This document shows positions 32,601 to 41,320 of a DNA stretch of 46,905 nucleotides, piece by piece; within the stretch, counting starts at the first letter, position 1, and the number at the start of each line of letters is the position of its first letter. Both the position numbers and the translations under genes were made by a program. The DNA comes from SAR202 cluster bacterium bin87 (GTDB lineage: Bacteria > Chloroflexota > Dehalococcoidia > Lucifugimonadales > UBA3495). Under the pieces are notes generated by a model that did no database searches, was not told the origin of the DNA, and was given only the letters and a program-made list of their open reading frames with translations. The stretch is taken from positions 1 through 46,905 of the forward strand of contig MPNC01000018.1 of assembly GCA_002238825.1 (NCBI GenBank), given 5' to 3'.

Positions 32601-35600
32601 CGTTACAACGCGGCGATGGCCTTCTATGGATTTGTCATCGACTGGCAGCGGGGATATTCCGGCGGCCAGGGGCGGCCGGGTTGCGACGTCAACCTGCTGC
32701 CGTACCGCATCGTCGAGGACAGGTACGTTGGATTTCCAGATTTGGGCACCGGAAAGTGGCTGACCGGCGAGGTCGGCGGCGCCAGCGACGAGGATTGCAT
32801 TGCCGATCCGGACGAGGACGAGGTGACCGTCGGCTTCTACACCCCTGAGTCTGATGAGAGTTGGTCCGATGCACAGAAGGACTGGCATGACACGCATCCG
32901 GTGCACTTCGCGGTGTATGTCTCCGGCATGGCGTCGGAGTACGCCGGCGCCGTTGATGTCGGTGGCGTTGCTGATTGGAGGCGTGTTCCACTGGGAACTT
33001 GGGATGTGGATGAGTCAGTGCCCTACGGCAGGGTTCGGGGGTTGACCAGGCTTGGCCTGTGGTATCCGCACTCCGGAGCTGGCGTCAGTGAGGTTTCCGG
33101 CGTCAGGCTGCCTTCGATGGAGTCCATGAACGGTGGCAAGGGCCTGACCGTGCCGCGGGACTTTGCTGGTCTGGACGGGGTGGTGCGCCTTTACGTGGTG
33201 CCCTGTCTCCCGACGTACTCGGAGAGGGGCATTACACTGGGCGTCTGTGAGGACCTGCCGGCCAGGACGGGCCCGGTTTCTCCCGTCCTCTTCGGTTTGG
33301 AAGCTCGCCAGGTCGGCCCCTTCGGGTTCGACCGGAATACATCCATCATTGCGTACTCCATCGGCGTGACGGTGATCTTCCGCTCCGGTCCGGACGGCGA
33401 GGGGGTGTCGCGTTCCGTTTCGCATCCTCCCACGGTCAGGGAGCCTGCGGGCCATGTTTGCGGGCTTGTCTCGGTTGCGCCCGATGGCGGCAGCTCCTAT
33501 TGGCCCGAGGTCACAGTGCAGGGTGGGGCATGTGATCGTAACGACTTGAACGTCGTTCCGGTGACAATATCCAACGCCGGTGGCGCCGGCGATGACCGTC
33601 TGGTGGTTTACGCCACCGGCGGTCGCACCGAGGGTCTCGACAAGGTGCGCATGAGACGCGCCGGCGTTGATGCAGGCGACCGTGAATTTGGCCGTCTGGG
33701 CCTGCGTGAGCGAGAGTTCGTCTTGACCGGATCCGGTTCGGAGACTCTTCACGTCAGTGCCGACCTGGCCAATCGGAGCGGCGAAGTCTGGCTGGTTGCC
33801 TACAGTTGCGGCGGAACATCCCGTTCCGCGAGATGTCCTTCGGTCAACAGGGACCGCGTTCCCGTCGTCTATGACATCGCGGTTCCTTCCGCTTTCGTGA
33901 TCGTGGTCAAGTTCACGGCGGCCGCCGGTCTGAGGCACACTGAGCTTGCTCCGGTATGTCAGGGCGCCGACTGCGACATCGAAGTTGGCAAGGATGTTCC
34001 CGTGTTGCGTGAGGCGGTTCCTGATGCTCCTGATGGTACTTGCGGCGCAAGTTCCTATCCGTCGGCGCCTTCCGGCGGCTTGATCTACTGGCCTGACCGT
34101 TTGGTTTCCGGCGGCGCGTGCGCTCCCGATGGCCTCGAGGACGTGGAGGTGGCGTTCCACAACGCCACCGGCGTGGGCGGTCAGCGCCTCGTGGTGTATG
34201 CCACCGGCGGTCGTGGTCCTGGATTGGAAAGGGTCCAAGTCAACCGCGCCGGCGAACCTGCCGGCCGCGCCGGCCTGCGCCGGGTGGAATTCACGTTGGG
34301 GGCTGGTGAGACCAGCCGTGTTCTGGTGAGCCCGGACTTGGCGGACGACGATGGTCGGGTTCTGCTCCTTGCGTACCATTGTTCAGAGGGTTCTGGCGGT
34401 TGTCCGGCGGTGACGTCAGAAACGGACGCGGTAACCTACGCGGTGGACCGCCGTCCGCTGTTCCAGGTTTTGGTTCAGTACGACGACGAGCTGTTGTCGC
34501 CTTCCGGGTTGGCAATCTGTCGGGGCGACAGTTGCTCAGAGATCTACGAGTTGGAGCGATTTGAGAGGCCGCCTGGCCAGGATTGCTCGGCTTCGGCGTC
34601 TTACTCCGGTGGTGAGCTTTACTGGCCGGACCGCGTAGTGGCTGGTGGCGCCTGCGACCGCCGTGATTTGGACGACGTCACGGTCACGTTCAGTGCGCCT
34701 TCGTCGTCTTCCGAAGAACGCTTGTTGGTGTACGTCACAGGCGGGCGTTCGCCCGGTCTGGAGACAGTGAATGTCCGCAGGGAAGAGCCAGGGACTCCCG
34801 GTGTAGCGGTTGGGCGTTTTGACGTTTCTATTCCTTTCCCTGAGGATGTTGACGTAAACGGTTCCGGTGTTCGCGCCAACTTGGCTGCTGTGACTGGAGT
34901 CTTGGACGGAAAGGATTGGGTCCAGGATGGGTTGACTGCTGTCGAGAATCGGATTCTCGACGCGATGCGGCAGCTGGCTGGTCGTTATGAAGGTGCTGAG
35001 CGGGTCGCCGGGATGTCCTTCTTGGATCATGTTGACGACACTGACTATATTACCGTTATGGCCTTGGTTAAGGCTGCGGAGAAGGGCGTGGCTGATGACA
35101 TCGTTGAACATTCGGTTTTCGATGGAGACATTGACGACGATGAACGTTTATTGGTGATCGGTGCGTCCCAGTACTCCGACGGCGGAGTCGCCGCGGTCAC
35201 TGGTCGTCTCGATGAAGGAGAGTACGATGTCGAGATGGAAGAATCCTCCACTGCTGATACTCCGAGCTTGGTGGTCTGGGTTGCCCGTGATCAGAAGAGC
35301 GTCGGGGCGGTTCCTAATGCTGCCGATTTGGTGAAGGCTTCTGTGGAGTCCATGGAAGAAATGATGGGGCGTCCATTCCCAATCAGCCATGTGGTGATGT
35401 TCTTGGACTCTGGGATGTTCGCGCGTGGGAGCAGTTCTCATGGTTTCAACTACGGAGGCGTTGTTTTTGCTGTCCGTCCTGATCTCGAGCATCCTGCTCG
35501 GACCATTATTCATGAGGTGGCGCACTACTACTGGTACGGTGCTCGGATCTGGATTGACGAGGGAATGGCCGACACTGCCATTGCTGTGTTTGGGGCGAGG

Positions 35601-38108
35601 CCGAGCTTGGACGTTCCGATGGATCGGTTGGAGCGCAGCGAGGAAGAGTGTCCTCATTATGATAACCTCAGCGAACTGGATCCTGTTGCCGATGATCTGC
35701 CGAGAGTTGACGAGCTTTGCCCGTACTATCTGGGACAGCAGTTGTTCCTGGATTTGAGGGAGACCCTTGGTGTCGCCGACTTTCGCGCTGGCGTCCGTCG
35801 TCTTTACGACACCATATTAGCGAAGGAGGCTCAGGGGGTCCGATGGGGTTATTGGGCCAATGTAGATGACCTGAGGGAAGCTTTCTCCGGCAATGAAGTT
35901 GCTCAAGAGGTCATTGACCGTCACTGGTTCCCGGCAATATCTGGCTCGGTGGTCAGTGATTCCCCCTTCTTGGGCCGTTTGGGTTTGCGGCAGGAAACGT
36001 TGACGATTCCTGCTGACGGTGCGGCTACGGTCAGCGTAAGCCCTGACTTGGCGCGGTTGGACGGTCACGTCTGGTTGCTTGCCTACCGCTGCGACTCGTC
36101 GTACGGCGACAGTGGCTGTCCCGTACTGGGTACGCCTGTCCGTAACGGCTATGACCTTCCCAAAGGTCCTGACTTCGCCGTGCGCGTCAAGTACACCAAA
36201 GAGTCTGGCTTGACGCCTGCGGATCTTCAGGAGGTCTGTCGTGGGCAGCAGTGCGACATCGCGCATCCTTGGCTACGCCGTGCGGAGCCTTCAGTCGACG
36301 AATGCTCCGTTCAGTTGGGAGCGCACTGGGATTTCTGGCCCGACCGGGTGGTCCGCGGAGGTGGTTGCCACTTCCGTGGCCTTCACTACGGCTCCGTCGA
36401 TTTCCGTGCCGAAGGCGCAGAGAAGTTCGTGGTGTACACCACGGGCGGCGTCAAGCCTGGTCTTGACCTGGTGCGGGTTTACGGCGTGCTCGGGACAGAT
36501 GACAACACGGATGGGGAACAGTTGGGGCGCAGTGGGTTGAGAGAGACGCGAGTTGATCTCGCGCCCGGCGGAGAGGAGCAGGTGTGGGTGCGTTCCGACA
36601 TGGCCGATGACGACGGCAACGTGTGGTTGTTCGTCTACCGGTGCTTGACGGCCTACGGGGACGCGGGCTGTCCCTTGGTCGGTCGCGACGCAATACGGCC
36701 ATCTTATGACGTGCCCATCCGGCCGGCTTTCGTGGTCCGGGTCGGGTTCCTCGAAGCTGCGGACGCCAGCCGCTCCAGCCTGACGGTGGACTGCCCCCGT
36801 GGCGCGGGAACGTGCCAGCTCACGGCGACCTTCCGCACTGCTGACGGAGAGACTTTGCCTGGCACGGTGGAGTTCCGCGTGGACAACGGTGCTCTGGGCG
36901 CGACTGGCTCGACGGCACAAACCTCGACCAAGCGGAATGACGGAGGGCACCAGTTCAAGGAAACTCTGATCCTGCCGCCGGCTGGAAGCGTGGTCAACAT
37001 TGAGGCGGAACTCTTGGGTGACGGCGTAATCCTACTCGGACAGGCGGGAGTGGCCGGAACCCTCGACCGGCTGTCAGTGCGCGTGATGCGGTGCTCCGGC
37101 GAAGTGGCATCGTGTCATACCGAAGCTGCGGAAGAGGCCGAGGGCCTGTTGCCCGGCGAATGGTTCGTGCTGCGTGCGTCGGGCCACGACTCCGCCGGAA
37201 ACACGGTTTTCAGCACCGGCAGCGTTGCCCAGGCCATCTGCGCCGCCGGGCCTTCTGGCCCTTGGCCTACGTTCCGGCTCCGGTCAAACCACCTGAAGTC
37301 GTACAGTTACGGTGCGCCGCAGCCCGATGATCGCGGCCATGTCGGCTGCGCTATCCGAGTTGCGGACGACGCGCCGGTGGGCAGGCACAACATCGCCGTC
37401 TCCTACGGCGCGATGACCGTTCCGACTCAGGTCGCAGTAATCGTCGATAGGTCGAAACTCGGCTTCATTGGCCTGACGGGGCCTTCCCGCCTGGAGTCGG
37501 GGGAAGAAGGCGAATACACCGCGATTGGTTACACGATGGACGGCATTCCTGCGGCCTTTGACGGTGGCTGCCTGAAGTTGCGGGTGACCGGCCCGCTGGA
37601 GTCGAACGACGGCGGCTCGTCGGACGATCAATGTCTGACCGAGGGGTTGTCCCTCTCCGGAGAGAAGTTCACCGTCACGGCTAGTGACGATCTTCTCTAC
37701 AACACCGATGCTTCGGTGGGCGTAGAGTACGGCGGACGGAAAAGGGTCATGCACGTTCTGGTAGTGCCAGCCGAAGATGAAGCCGCTCCCTCGCCAGTTG
37801 CTCCGTCGTCGTCGCACATCACGGATTTGACCATTACGCCGGAAGGCTCTCAGTTGAGGGTCAGCTGGACGGCAAGTCCGACGGCTGACTTCGAGAGCCT
37901 GCGGGCGCAGGTCTGGCTGGTGATCGGCGGAGAGGACGTGTTCCTGCCCGGGTGCATGGGTGGCGAGCCCCATGACGTGTCGACTTACGAGGTCTTCTGC
38001 CTGCTGAGCTACGGCCAGTCGGGAGACGTTTACCACGCGGCGGTCGGCTTCCTTCGCCATGACGGCACTGCCGTGCCGGTTGAAACTGCCCAGTGGGTCC
38101 GGCCCTGA
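29622..38108 (+). CDS. Giant secreted multidomain protein with inserted zincin metalloprotease
   Basis: A 2828-residue exported protein. The signal peptide is 1-34 (ending PAAAQ). Then come a choice-of-anchor-R-like beta domain (~192-370; LGHMSNLGQTATAD, ANSFTTGG, VGIYSND), a Calx-beta-like repeat (~374-490; ALSVSEGSSSTYRVRLN), two SwmB-like domains (~496-600 and 600-705; VAFNEELAAAGG, VEVSYTKPD), an unassigned region to ~1270, and four ~190-residue repeats starting near 1273, 1470, 1649 and 2225. Each repeat has a (I/Y)YWPDR-type strand, GGAC, (L/V)VVYATGGR..GL, (S)xDLADxxGxVWLLAYxC and a CxxxxC motif. Repeat 3 is interrupted at ~1735-2113 by a metalloprotease-like domain with HEVAH (1964-1968) and WIDEGMAD (E1980). 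Ig-like domains and a C-terminal FN3 (~2728-2828) follow. GGGAG lies 8 nt before the ATG. A strong terminator follows. No cell-wall anchor is visible. Confidence 0.85.
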   Translation: MSSKVFRMWPTLALALLVAAVWHWGVPAEPAAAQTVPASTPASRLSVNWQWTGGTVRLSASGLTPDTRAFAYVLWSADSAPSCRDMSVVANQVGDDLVDSDGDVAFTLMVEPPRFQAGDHNYLCVIDGLQRGIDLAPLRLRVVERPPYYRMRLDVTSIVQAPDDDYVGGAMPRHFAVVDGRHWDNWRLPQRRTFGIAGRLGHMSNLGQTATADPVLFPGVGGGVEVANSFTTGGVASDRFVISSVVVDFGANAHNARVGIYSNDVAAGGQPGVRIGSDLHWSGVSKSGEVTFARGDLFLAGDTTYWLVFKSNVAQGSEEPIVRTVDNGSEDDGGLASWSIGDSYKYRNGSTGDWSTFDGSSRVLRFRVNVAEATPKGVDVMPTALSVSEGSSSTYRVRLNAPPASAVTVTVSKGGGGDTDLTVDTDPNTADDQNTLTFTTDNWETWQNVRVKAAQDDTDSSHGEATFTHRATSSDPGYNITDIASVTATEADDDDGAAPTCASATVVGDELTITCDEAMKINSRPAESAFAVTVDGVKRDVSGYTISGSVVILDLVRPVAPAQTVMVAYIKPDVGDVLEDWAGHALPSFTEPIEATNDSDYTPPTVSSATVNENTLVVAFNEELAAAGGLDNGAFVVKKTTETGEITVGLSGSPVINGRTVTLTLASPVVSTDTDVEVSYTKPDTGSNNKLKDVANNEVGNFSQAVKIGRLHDGPLVSTYGQWHRCQDRLVGGSGIRLGCSWEEPPAGGGSQDEVYLEPVERTAAPVQVPGDTMQLRIFLNDADLGVRKAAERYVVFWGPVDLWLLGAGSGIEPQDFVIQGEHLAGIRSRTVVQDDLVNGAFTLDLERSSANYRGDTFVALVPCNDDYLEGKFGGDEFNRAQRAFGDCTERSAAGLPPLNEGDSDSTPKGVQEAWSQHDPLSGLGLSCSVTLSGEGSRTIRCRNDLVKSVTWDEYKHCMDLLSSITEGGSIKCGMGHQRKPYGASATTNWGSTRYNAAMAFYGFVIDWQRGYSGGQGRPGCDVNLLPYRIVEDRYVGFPDLGTGKWLTGEVGGASDEDCIADPDEDEVTVGFYTPESDESWSDAQKDWHDTHPVHFAVYVSGMASEYAGAVDVGGVADWRRVPLGTWDVDESVPYGRVRGLTRLGLWYPHSGAGVSEVSGVRLPSMESMNGGKGLTVPRDFAGLDGVVRLYVVPCLPTYSERGITLGVCEDLPARTGPVSPVLFGLEARQVGPFGFDRNTSIIAYSIGVTVIFRSGPDGEGVSRSVSHPPTVREPAGHVCGLVSVAPDGGSSYWPEVTVQGGACDRNDLNVVPVTISNAGGAGDDRLVVYATGGRTEGLDKVRMRRAGVDAGDREFGRLGLREREFVLTGSGSETLHVSADLANRSGEVWLVAYSCGGTSRSARCPSVNRDRVPVVYDIAVPSAFVIVVKFTAAAGLRHTELAPVCQGADCDIEVGKDVPVLREAVPDAPDGTCGASSYPSAPSGGLIYWPDRLVSGGACAPDGLEDVEVAFHNATGVGGQRLVVYATGGRGPGLERVQVNRAGEPAGRAGLRRVEFTLGAGETSRVLVSPDLADDDGRVLLLAYHCSEGSGGCPAVTSETDAVTYAVDRRPLFQVLVQYDDELLSPSGLAICRGDSCSEIYELERFERPPGQDCSASASYSGGELYWPDRVVAGGACDRRDLDDVTVTFSAPSSSSEERLLVYVTGGRSPGLETVNVRREEPGTPGVAVGRFDVSIPFPEDVDVNGSGVRANLAAVTGVLDGKDWVQDGLTAVENRILDAMRQLAGRYEGAERVAGMSFLDHVDDTDYITVMALVKAAEKGVADDIVEHSVFDGDIDDDERLLVIGASQYSDGGVAAVTGRLDEGEYDVEMEESSTADTPSLVVWVARDQKSVGAVPNAADLVKASVESMEEMMGRPFPISHVVMFLDSGMFARGSSSHGFNYGGVVFAVRPDLEHPARTIIHEVAHYYWYGARIWIDEGMADTAIAVFGARPSLDVPMDRLERSEEECPHYDNLSELDPVADDLPRVDELCPYYLGQQLFLDLRETLGVADFRAGVRRLYDTILAKEAQGVRWGYWANVDDLREAFSGNEVAQEVIDRHWFPAISGSVVSDSPFLGRLGLRQETLTIPADGAATVSVSPDLARLDGHVWLLAYRCDSSYGDSGCPVLGTPVRNGYDLPKGPDFAVRVKYTKESGLTPADLQEVCRGQQCDIAHPWLRRAEPSVDECSVQLGAHWDFWPDRVVRGGGCHFRGLHYGSVDFRAEGAEKFVVYTTGGVKPGLDLVRVYGVLGTDDNTDGEQLGRSGLRETRVDLAPGGEEQVWVRSDMADDDGNVWLFVYRCLTAYGDAGCPLVGRDAIRPSYDVPIRPAFVVRVGFLEAADASRSSLTVDCPRGAGTCQLTATFRTADGETLPGTVEFRVDNGALGATGSTAQTSTKRNDGGHQFKETLILPPAGSVVNIEAELLGDGVILLGQAGVAGTLDRLSVRVMRCSGEVASCHTEAAEEAEGLLPGEWFVLRASGHDSAGNTVFSTGSVAQAICAAGPSGPWPTFRLRSNHLKSYSYGAPQPDDRGHVGCAIRVADDAPVGRHNIAVSYGAMTVPTQVAVIVDRSKLGFIGLTGPSRLESGEEGEYTAIGYTMDGIPAAFDGGCLKLRVTGPLESNDGGSSDDQCLTEGLSLSGEKFTVTASDDLLYNTDASVGVEYGGRKRVMHVLVVPAEDEAAPSPVAPSSSHITDLTITPEGSQLRVSWTASPTADFESLRAQVWLVIGGEDVFLPGCMGGEPHDVSTYEVFCLLSYGQSGDVYHAAVGFLRHDGTAVPVETAQWVRP

Positions 38109-38160
38109 TGTTGTGGGAATACCTCGGGTTTCCGCGTTTCAGGGTCTGCGAGGCCTGCTG

Positions 38161-38204
38161 CGTACCCGGACGGGGCAACCTCCACCTGTCCGGGTACGTT
38201 TTCT
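38161..38204 (+). terminator. Rho-independent terminator of the giant gene
   Basis: A perfect 11-bp stem CGTACCCGGAC / GTCCGGGTACG with a 16-nt loop is followed at once by TTTTCTT. It lies 52 nt after the stop. Confidence 0.85.
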
Positions 38205-38318
38205 TGAGTTAGACGCTGGGCAATGGCCCTCTGGACGGTCTCACCCGCTCACGGCGGCTGAGTTGACATAGGGGAGCGTTATCATCCGCCCGATTCTCAA
38301 CGTTTTGGAGGAACTTCG

Positions 38319-39176
38319 ATGATTACTGCTTTTCCCCCCGAAAATGCCAGCCGTTTTGTCATTTGGGGCGTCGTCGCCGTGCTGGCACTGGCGTTGGCCT
38401 TTGTGCCCGGTTCCGCCGGCGCTCAGACGCCCGGACCGGCGAAACCGGCGAATTTGACCGCGTACCCCGCCAACACGGAGGGTGAAATCATCCTGCACTG
38501 GGACGCCTCGAAGGGAGCAACGCATTACCGCGTCTGCCGCAGACCGGCGGACGGCTCCGGCAGATGGGGCTGCCTCGACAGCCCGGACAACAGCGCCCTG
38601 CTCACCCGCCTCCAGGTTGGCGCGGCGTACCACTTCGCCGTTGCCGCGCACGGCGAGTACCTGCATTCGTCCTGGGCTTGGACTGAAGCCGTGGTCGGGA
38701 TTCCGGAAGCCGCGCGTTGCCCTGTCACCGGGCTGCCGTTACCGGACGGATACCTGTCGGTAGGACAGACCACGACCCACGTGTCGGGGCGGACCTTCAC
38801 CCTCACCAGCATCACGCCAAAAGGGGGAATCACACAAGGCGAGTCCGATTTCCCGCCCTTGGCCGGCCGTCAGTACGTGGAAGTGTGCGGAAAGGTGACG
38901 GCGCCCGCCGGTGTGGAAAAGGACTTCGCACCGGGTAGCGACAACAACATGATCACCGACCGGGGCGTTGGTTTTCGGGTACCTGATGACCGCGTGACGG
39001 ACTGGTCGGAGGTAGGTGCCGTGCCGGAGGGCGAGACCCGCAGCGCGTGCGACGTGTGGGAAGTTCCCGCCGGTGCCGGAACCGTCTATTACGCGGTCAA
39101 CAACTGGCTGGAGCATCCGGGCGTTTATCGGGTTGAACTTTTTCCTGACGTGACCAACGTTTCGGCGAATGAGTAG
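38319..39176 (+). CDS. Secreted FN3-domain protein
   Basis: A 285-residue exported protein. The signal peptide spans ~1-36 (VIWGVVAVLALALAFVPGSAGAQ). One FN3 domain lies at ~40-128 (PANLTAYPANTEGEIILHWD, THYRVCRRPADGSG, YHFAVAAHG). A C-terminal domain at ~135-280 contains four cysteines (ARCPVTG, VEVCGKV, SACDVWEV) and a beta pattern (YYAVNNWLEHPGVYRVELF) that I do not recognise. GGAGGA precedes the ATG by 7 nt. It lies just after the giant surface protein but behind a terminator, so it is a separate transcript. The role is probably surface binding. Confidence 0.75.
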   Translation: MITAFPPENASRFVIWGVVAVLALALAFVPGSAGAQTPGPAKPANLTAYPANTEGEIILHWDASKGATHYRVCRRPADGSGRWGCLDSPDNSALLTRLQVGAAYHFAVAAHGEYLHSSWAWTEAVVGIPEAARCPVTGLPLPDGYLSVGQTTTHVSGRTFTLTSITPKGGITQGESDFPPLAGRQYVEVCGKVTAPAGVEKDFAPGSDNNMITDRGVGFRVPDDRVTDWSEVGAVPEGETRSACDVWEVPAGAGTVYYAVNNWLEHPGVYRVELFPDVTNVSANE

Positions 39177-39236
39177 AGGTTGGTTCGCCACGCGGTTGCC
39201 CGCCGGTGGTCGCATCTGACATCTGCTTTGCGTCGA

Positions 39237-39390
39237 TTAGTTTTGCCGGTTCGCCGCTTGTGACTGGCCTCGCTGCTGGGCTGCATCAGTCCGCTAGCTG
39301 GGGACGTCTCCCTCGAGGATGATGGAGTGGTGGACTGCCTCGTCAATGGCCGCAGTGGTCATGGGGTTGGCGAATTTTCCTTACGGCCGG
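39237..39390 (-). mobile_element. istB: IS21 istB (helper ATPase) C-terminal relic
   Basis: One frame reads GKFANPMTTAAIDEAVHHSI, then ILEGDVPS, a TAG stop, RTDAAQQRGQSQAANRQN and a TAA stop. This is the end of IstB-like helper ATPases (…ANPxxTxAAIDRLVHHSxIxEx-xVPSYRxDxAQxR). The AAA+ core is missing and an in-frame TAG replaces the Tyr codon. The rest of the 39177-39610 gap holds nothing else I can support. Confidence 0.6.
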
Positions 39391-39610
39391 CGGCTGACGA
39401 CGGCGGGCCGGCCGCCGGGGTATTGGTGCGGTTCGGGAGCGTGGGCCAATTACTCGGTGACGGCCTGCGCCCTGAGGATTACCGATAGCGGCCAACTGCG
39501 CGACCGGTTTGGAAACGACCGGTTGAAGTCCTCACGCTGGATTTATCCCCCGCTGGTCAGGCCAGCTCACTGTGTACCCGTACTTCTTTCGAGTTTCTGG
39601 CACATTCCGG

Positions 39611-40876
39611 TTACGGCGCTTGGGCGGGTCCAAGGACCCTGTAGCCATTGTTCTCCTCCGTCCGCTCGGCCACCGGCAATATCTCAACCACCACGTTGGC
39701 CAGGCCGACGACCTCGCCGTTCTCGTCGAAGCTGTAGCCATCACCGATTGCGCCGCTCCAGGTTATTCCGTAGAGGCAGTCCCTGAACGCATCGGCGTCC
39801 TGGTCGTCGTCGGTCTGGCGCAGACATTCCGCGGTGATGTAGAGGTCGTCGTATGCCGAGCCCACGTACCAGGAAAGGGTCAGGTAGTCATAGCGCTCCC
39901 TGAATTTTTGCAGCACCCGCTGTCCCTTCTCGTTGGACGGGTCAATGTCGGCCAGGATGGCCTTGACGCCCGTGGCGGCCTCACCGGCAATCTCCAGCGC
40001 CGTGGTTCCGGCCCCCACGTCCTCCGTGTAGATGGGACCCTGGTAACCCAGCTCTCTCAACTGTTTGATGATCGTACCGCCGGTGAATTCCGACTGCGCG
40101 GCCAGGTGAACGCCATCGGGGTTGGCGCTCACCAGCTTGGTCAGATACGTCCGGAAGTCGGCGATGTCCGAGGCGTAACGCTCCTCGGCCACCACTGTGC
40201 CGCCCAGCTTCAGGAACTGCTCGACGGAGGTCCGCCGAATGCCCTCGGCGTAGTCGGTGAGCTCCGTGACCGTTGCCAGCGTGCGTACACCGTCGGCCCA
40301 CATGACGTTGCCGGTTTCAAGGCCCCGTTGCTGGTCGCTCATGGCCGTGCGGAAGATGTAGTCGCCGGCATTGGCGATATCCGGATTGGTGGCCAGACCG
40401 GAGAAGAGGACCACGCCGTCGGCTTCGGCCAGGGGCGCCGCGCCGAGCATGGCGCCGCTGCACGAGGTGCCGAGGATTATTTTGACGCCGTCAACGTCGG
40501 TCAGTTTGTTGTAGGCGGTGATGGCGTCCTGGGCGGCGCACTTCGAATCCTCCACGACGAGTTCGAGCATACGGCCGTTGATACCGCCGGCGGCGTTGAC
40601 CTCGTCAGCTGCCATCTGCTTGGCCTGGACGGAAACGGTGCCGTAGGTTTCGCCCGGGCCGGTGAGAGATTCCATGACGCCGACCCGAAAAGGTTGGTCA
40701 GAAGCCGTCACCGCAACGGTGGTCTGCTCCGCAGTGGGTTGCTCCACCATGGTGGTGGTGGGTTGAGGCGGAGGAGCGGGGGGAGCGCCGTCGTTGCCCC
40801 CGCAGGCGATGGACGCGAGGACAGAAAGAGTCGCGACGGTGAGCGGAACGATCCAGTTCTTTGACAAAACACGCAT
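39611..40876 (-). CDS. ABC transporter substrate-binding lipoprotein, branched-chain amino acid type
   Basis: A 421-residue lipoprotein of the Leu/Ile/Val-binding (Peripla_BP_6) family, which captures amino acids, urea, amides or similar solutes for an ABC importer. The signal peptide ends in SIAC-GG (Cys25), followed by a Pro/Thr-rich linker to ~residue 58. The binding protein starts FRVGVMESLTGPGETYG, then AADEVNAAGGINGRMLELVV, ILGTSCSGAMLGAAPLAEAD, VVLFSGLATNPDIANAGDYIFRT (given in parts), WSGAIGDGYSFDENGEVVG. GGGAGG lies 5 nt before the ATG. No permease or ATPase gene is adjacent, so it is an orphan serving a transporter encoded elsewhere. The lipobox style is common in Chloroflexota. Confidence 0.9.
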   Translation of the reverse strand: MRVLSKNWIVPLTVATLSVLASIACGGNDGAPPAPPPQPTTTMVEQPTAEQTTVAVTASDQPFRVGVMESLTGPGETYGTVSVQAKQMAADEVNAAGGINGRMLELVVEDSKCAAQDAITAYNKLTDVDGVKIILGTSCSGAMLGAAPLAEADGVVLFSGLATNPDIANAGDYIFRTAMSDQQRGLETGNVMWADGVRTLATVTELTDYAEGIRRTSVEQFLKLGGTVVAEERYASDIADFRTYLTKLVSANPDGVHLAAQSEFTGGTIIKQLRELGYQGPIYTEDVGAGTTALEIAGEAATGVKAILADIDPSNEKGQRVLQKFRERYDYLTLSWYVGSAYDDLYITAECLRQTDDDQDADAFRDCLYGITWSGAIGDGYSFDENGEVVGLANVVVEILPVAERTEENNGYRVLGPAQAP

Positions 40877-41139
40877 TAGTCCTCCCTTGGGCGGTCAAAT
40901 GGCACGACGAGCGTTTTATCACCTGCCCGAATGGGCCGCAGGTAATTCTACGAGTTGGTGTTCGCTCAATCATGCAAGGCCATATGCGGTTCGAAATGAC
41001 TTTTCGTTCCTGAACCGAACGGCGGCACGGGAGAGCTGGGGAGGCCCGCCGTTCGGTTGGGCGAGGTTTCGGCCAGGTCTCCGCTCCGGCAGGCGCTGGC
41101 GTGGTGTACAAGTGCCTTTCAGCGAACCGCCCTACACGT
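40877..41139. other. Upstream region of the substrate-binding protein
   Basis: No gene supported. It holds the presumed minus-strand promoter of the lipoprotein gene, though no clear -35/-10 pair is seen, and leads into repeat copy C. Confidence 0.4.
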
Positions 41140-41320
41140 CCCATCGAATGATCGACATGGGAAACGGCCTCCGGCGCGTATTTGCTGCCTTGAGGTGAAT
41201 TCCTGTACTGGCGGGAAAAGGGCGCCACAGGGCCCCGTTGGGGTGAAAGCGATGGGCCGAAAACAAAACTGGCCGCTCCGACTACGGAGCGGCCAGCGTC
41301 GCCGTCGGTCGGCGATTGTA
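41140..41320 (+). repeat. Dispersed structured repeat, copy C
   Basis: The most diverged copy. Its 5' hairpin is reduced to GGGAAACGGCC. It keeps GGCGCGTATTTG, CTTGAGGTGAATTCCTGTAC, GAAAAGGGCGCC and TTGGGGTGAAAGCGATG. In place of the usual 3' stem it has a perfect 12-bp hairpin CTGGCCGCTCCG-ACTA-CGGAGCGGCCAG (41269-41296), then GTCGCCGTCGGTCGGCG. The primary sequence changed but a stem remains in the same place. Confidence 0.7.

Noticed and set aside
29841-34379. Several 400-500-codon minus frames under the giant gene
   Set aside because: They mirror the codon pattern of the plus-strand gene and show no domains or starts.
38263-38285. TTGACA with TATCAT as a promoter for the second FN3 gene
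   Set aside because: The spacer is only 11 nt; no other -10 fits.
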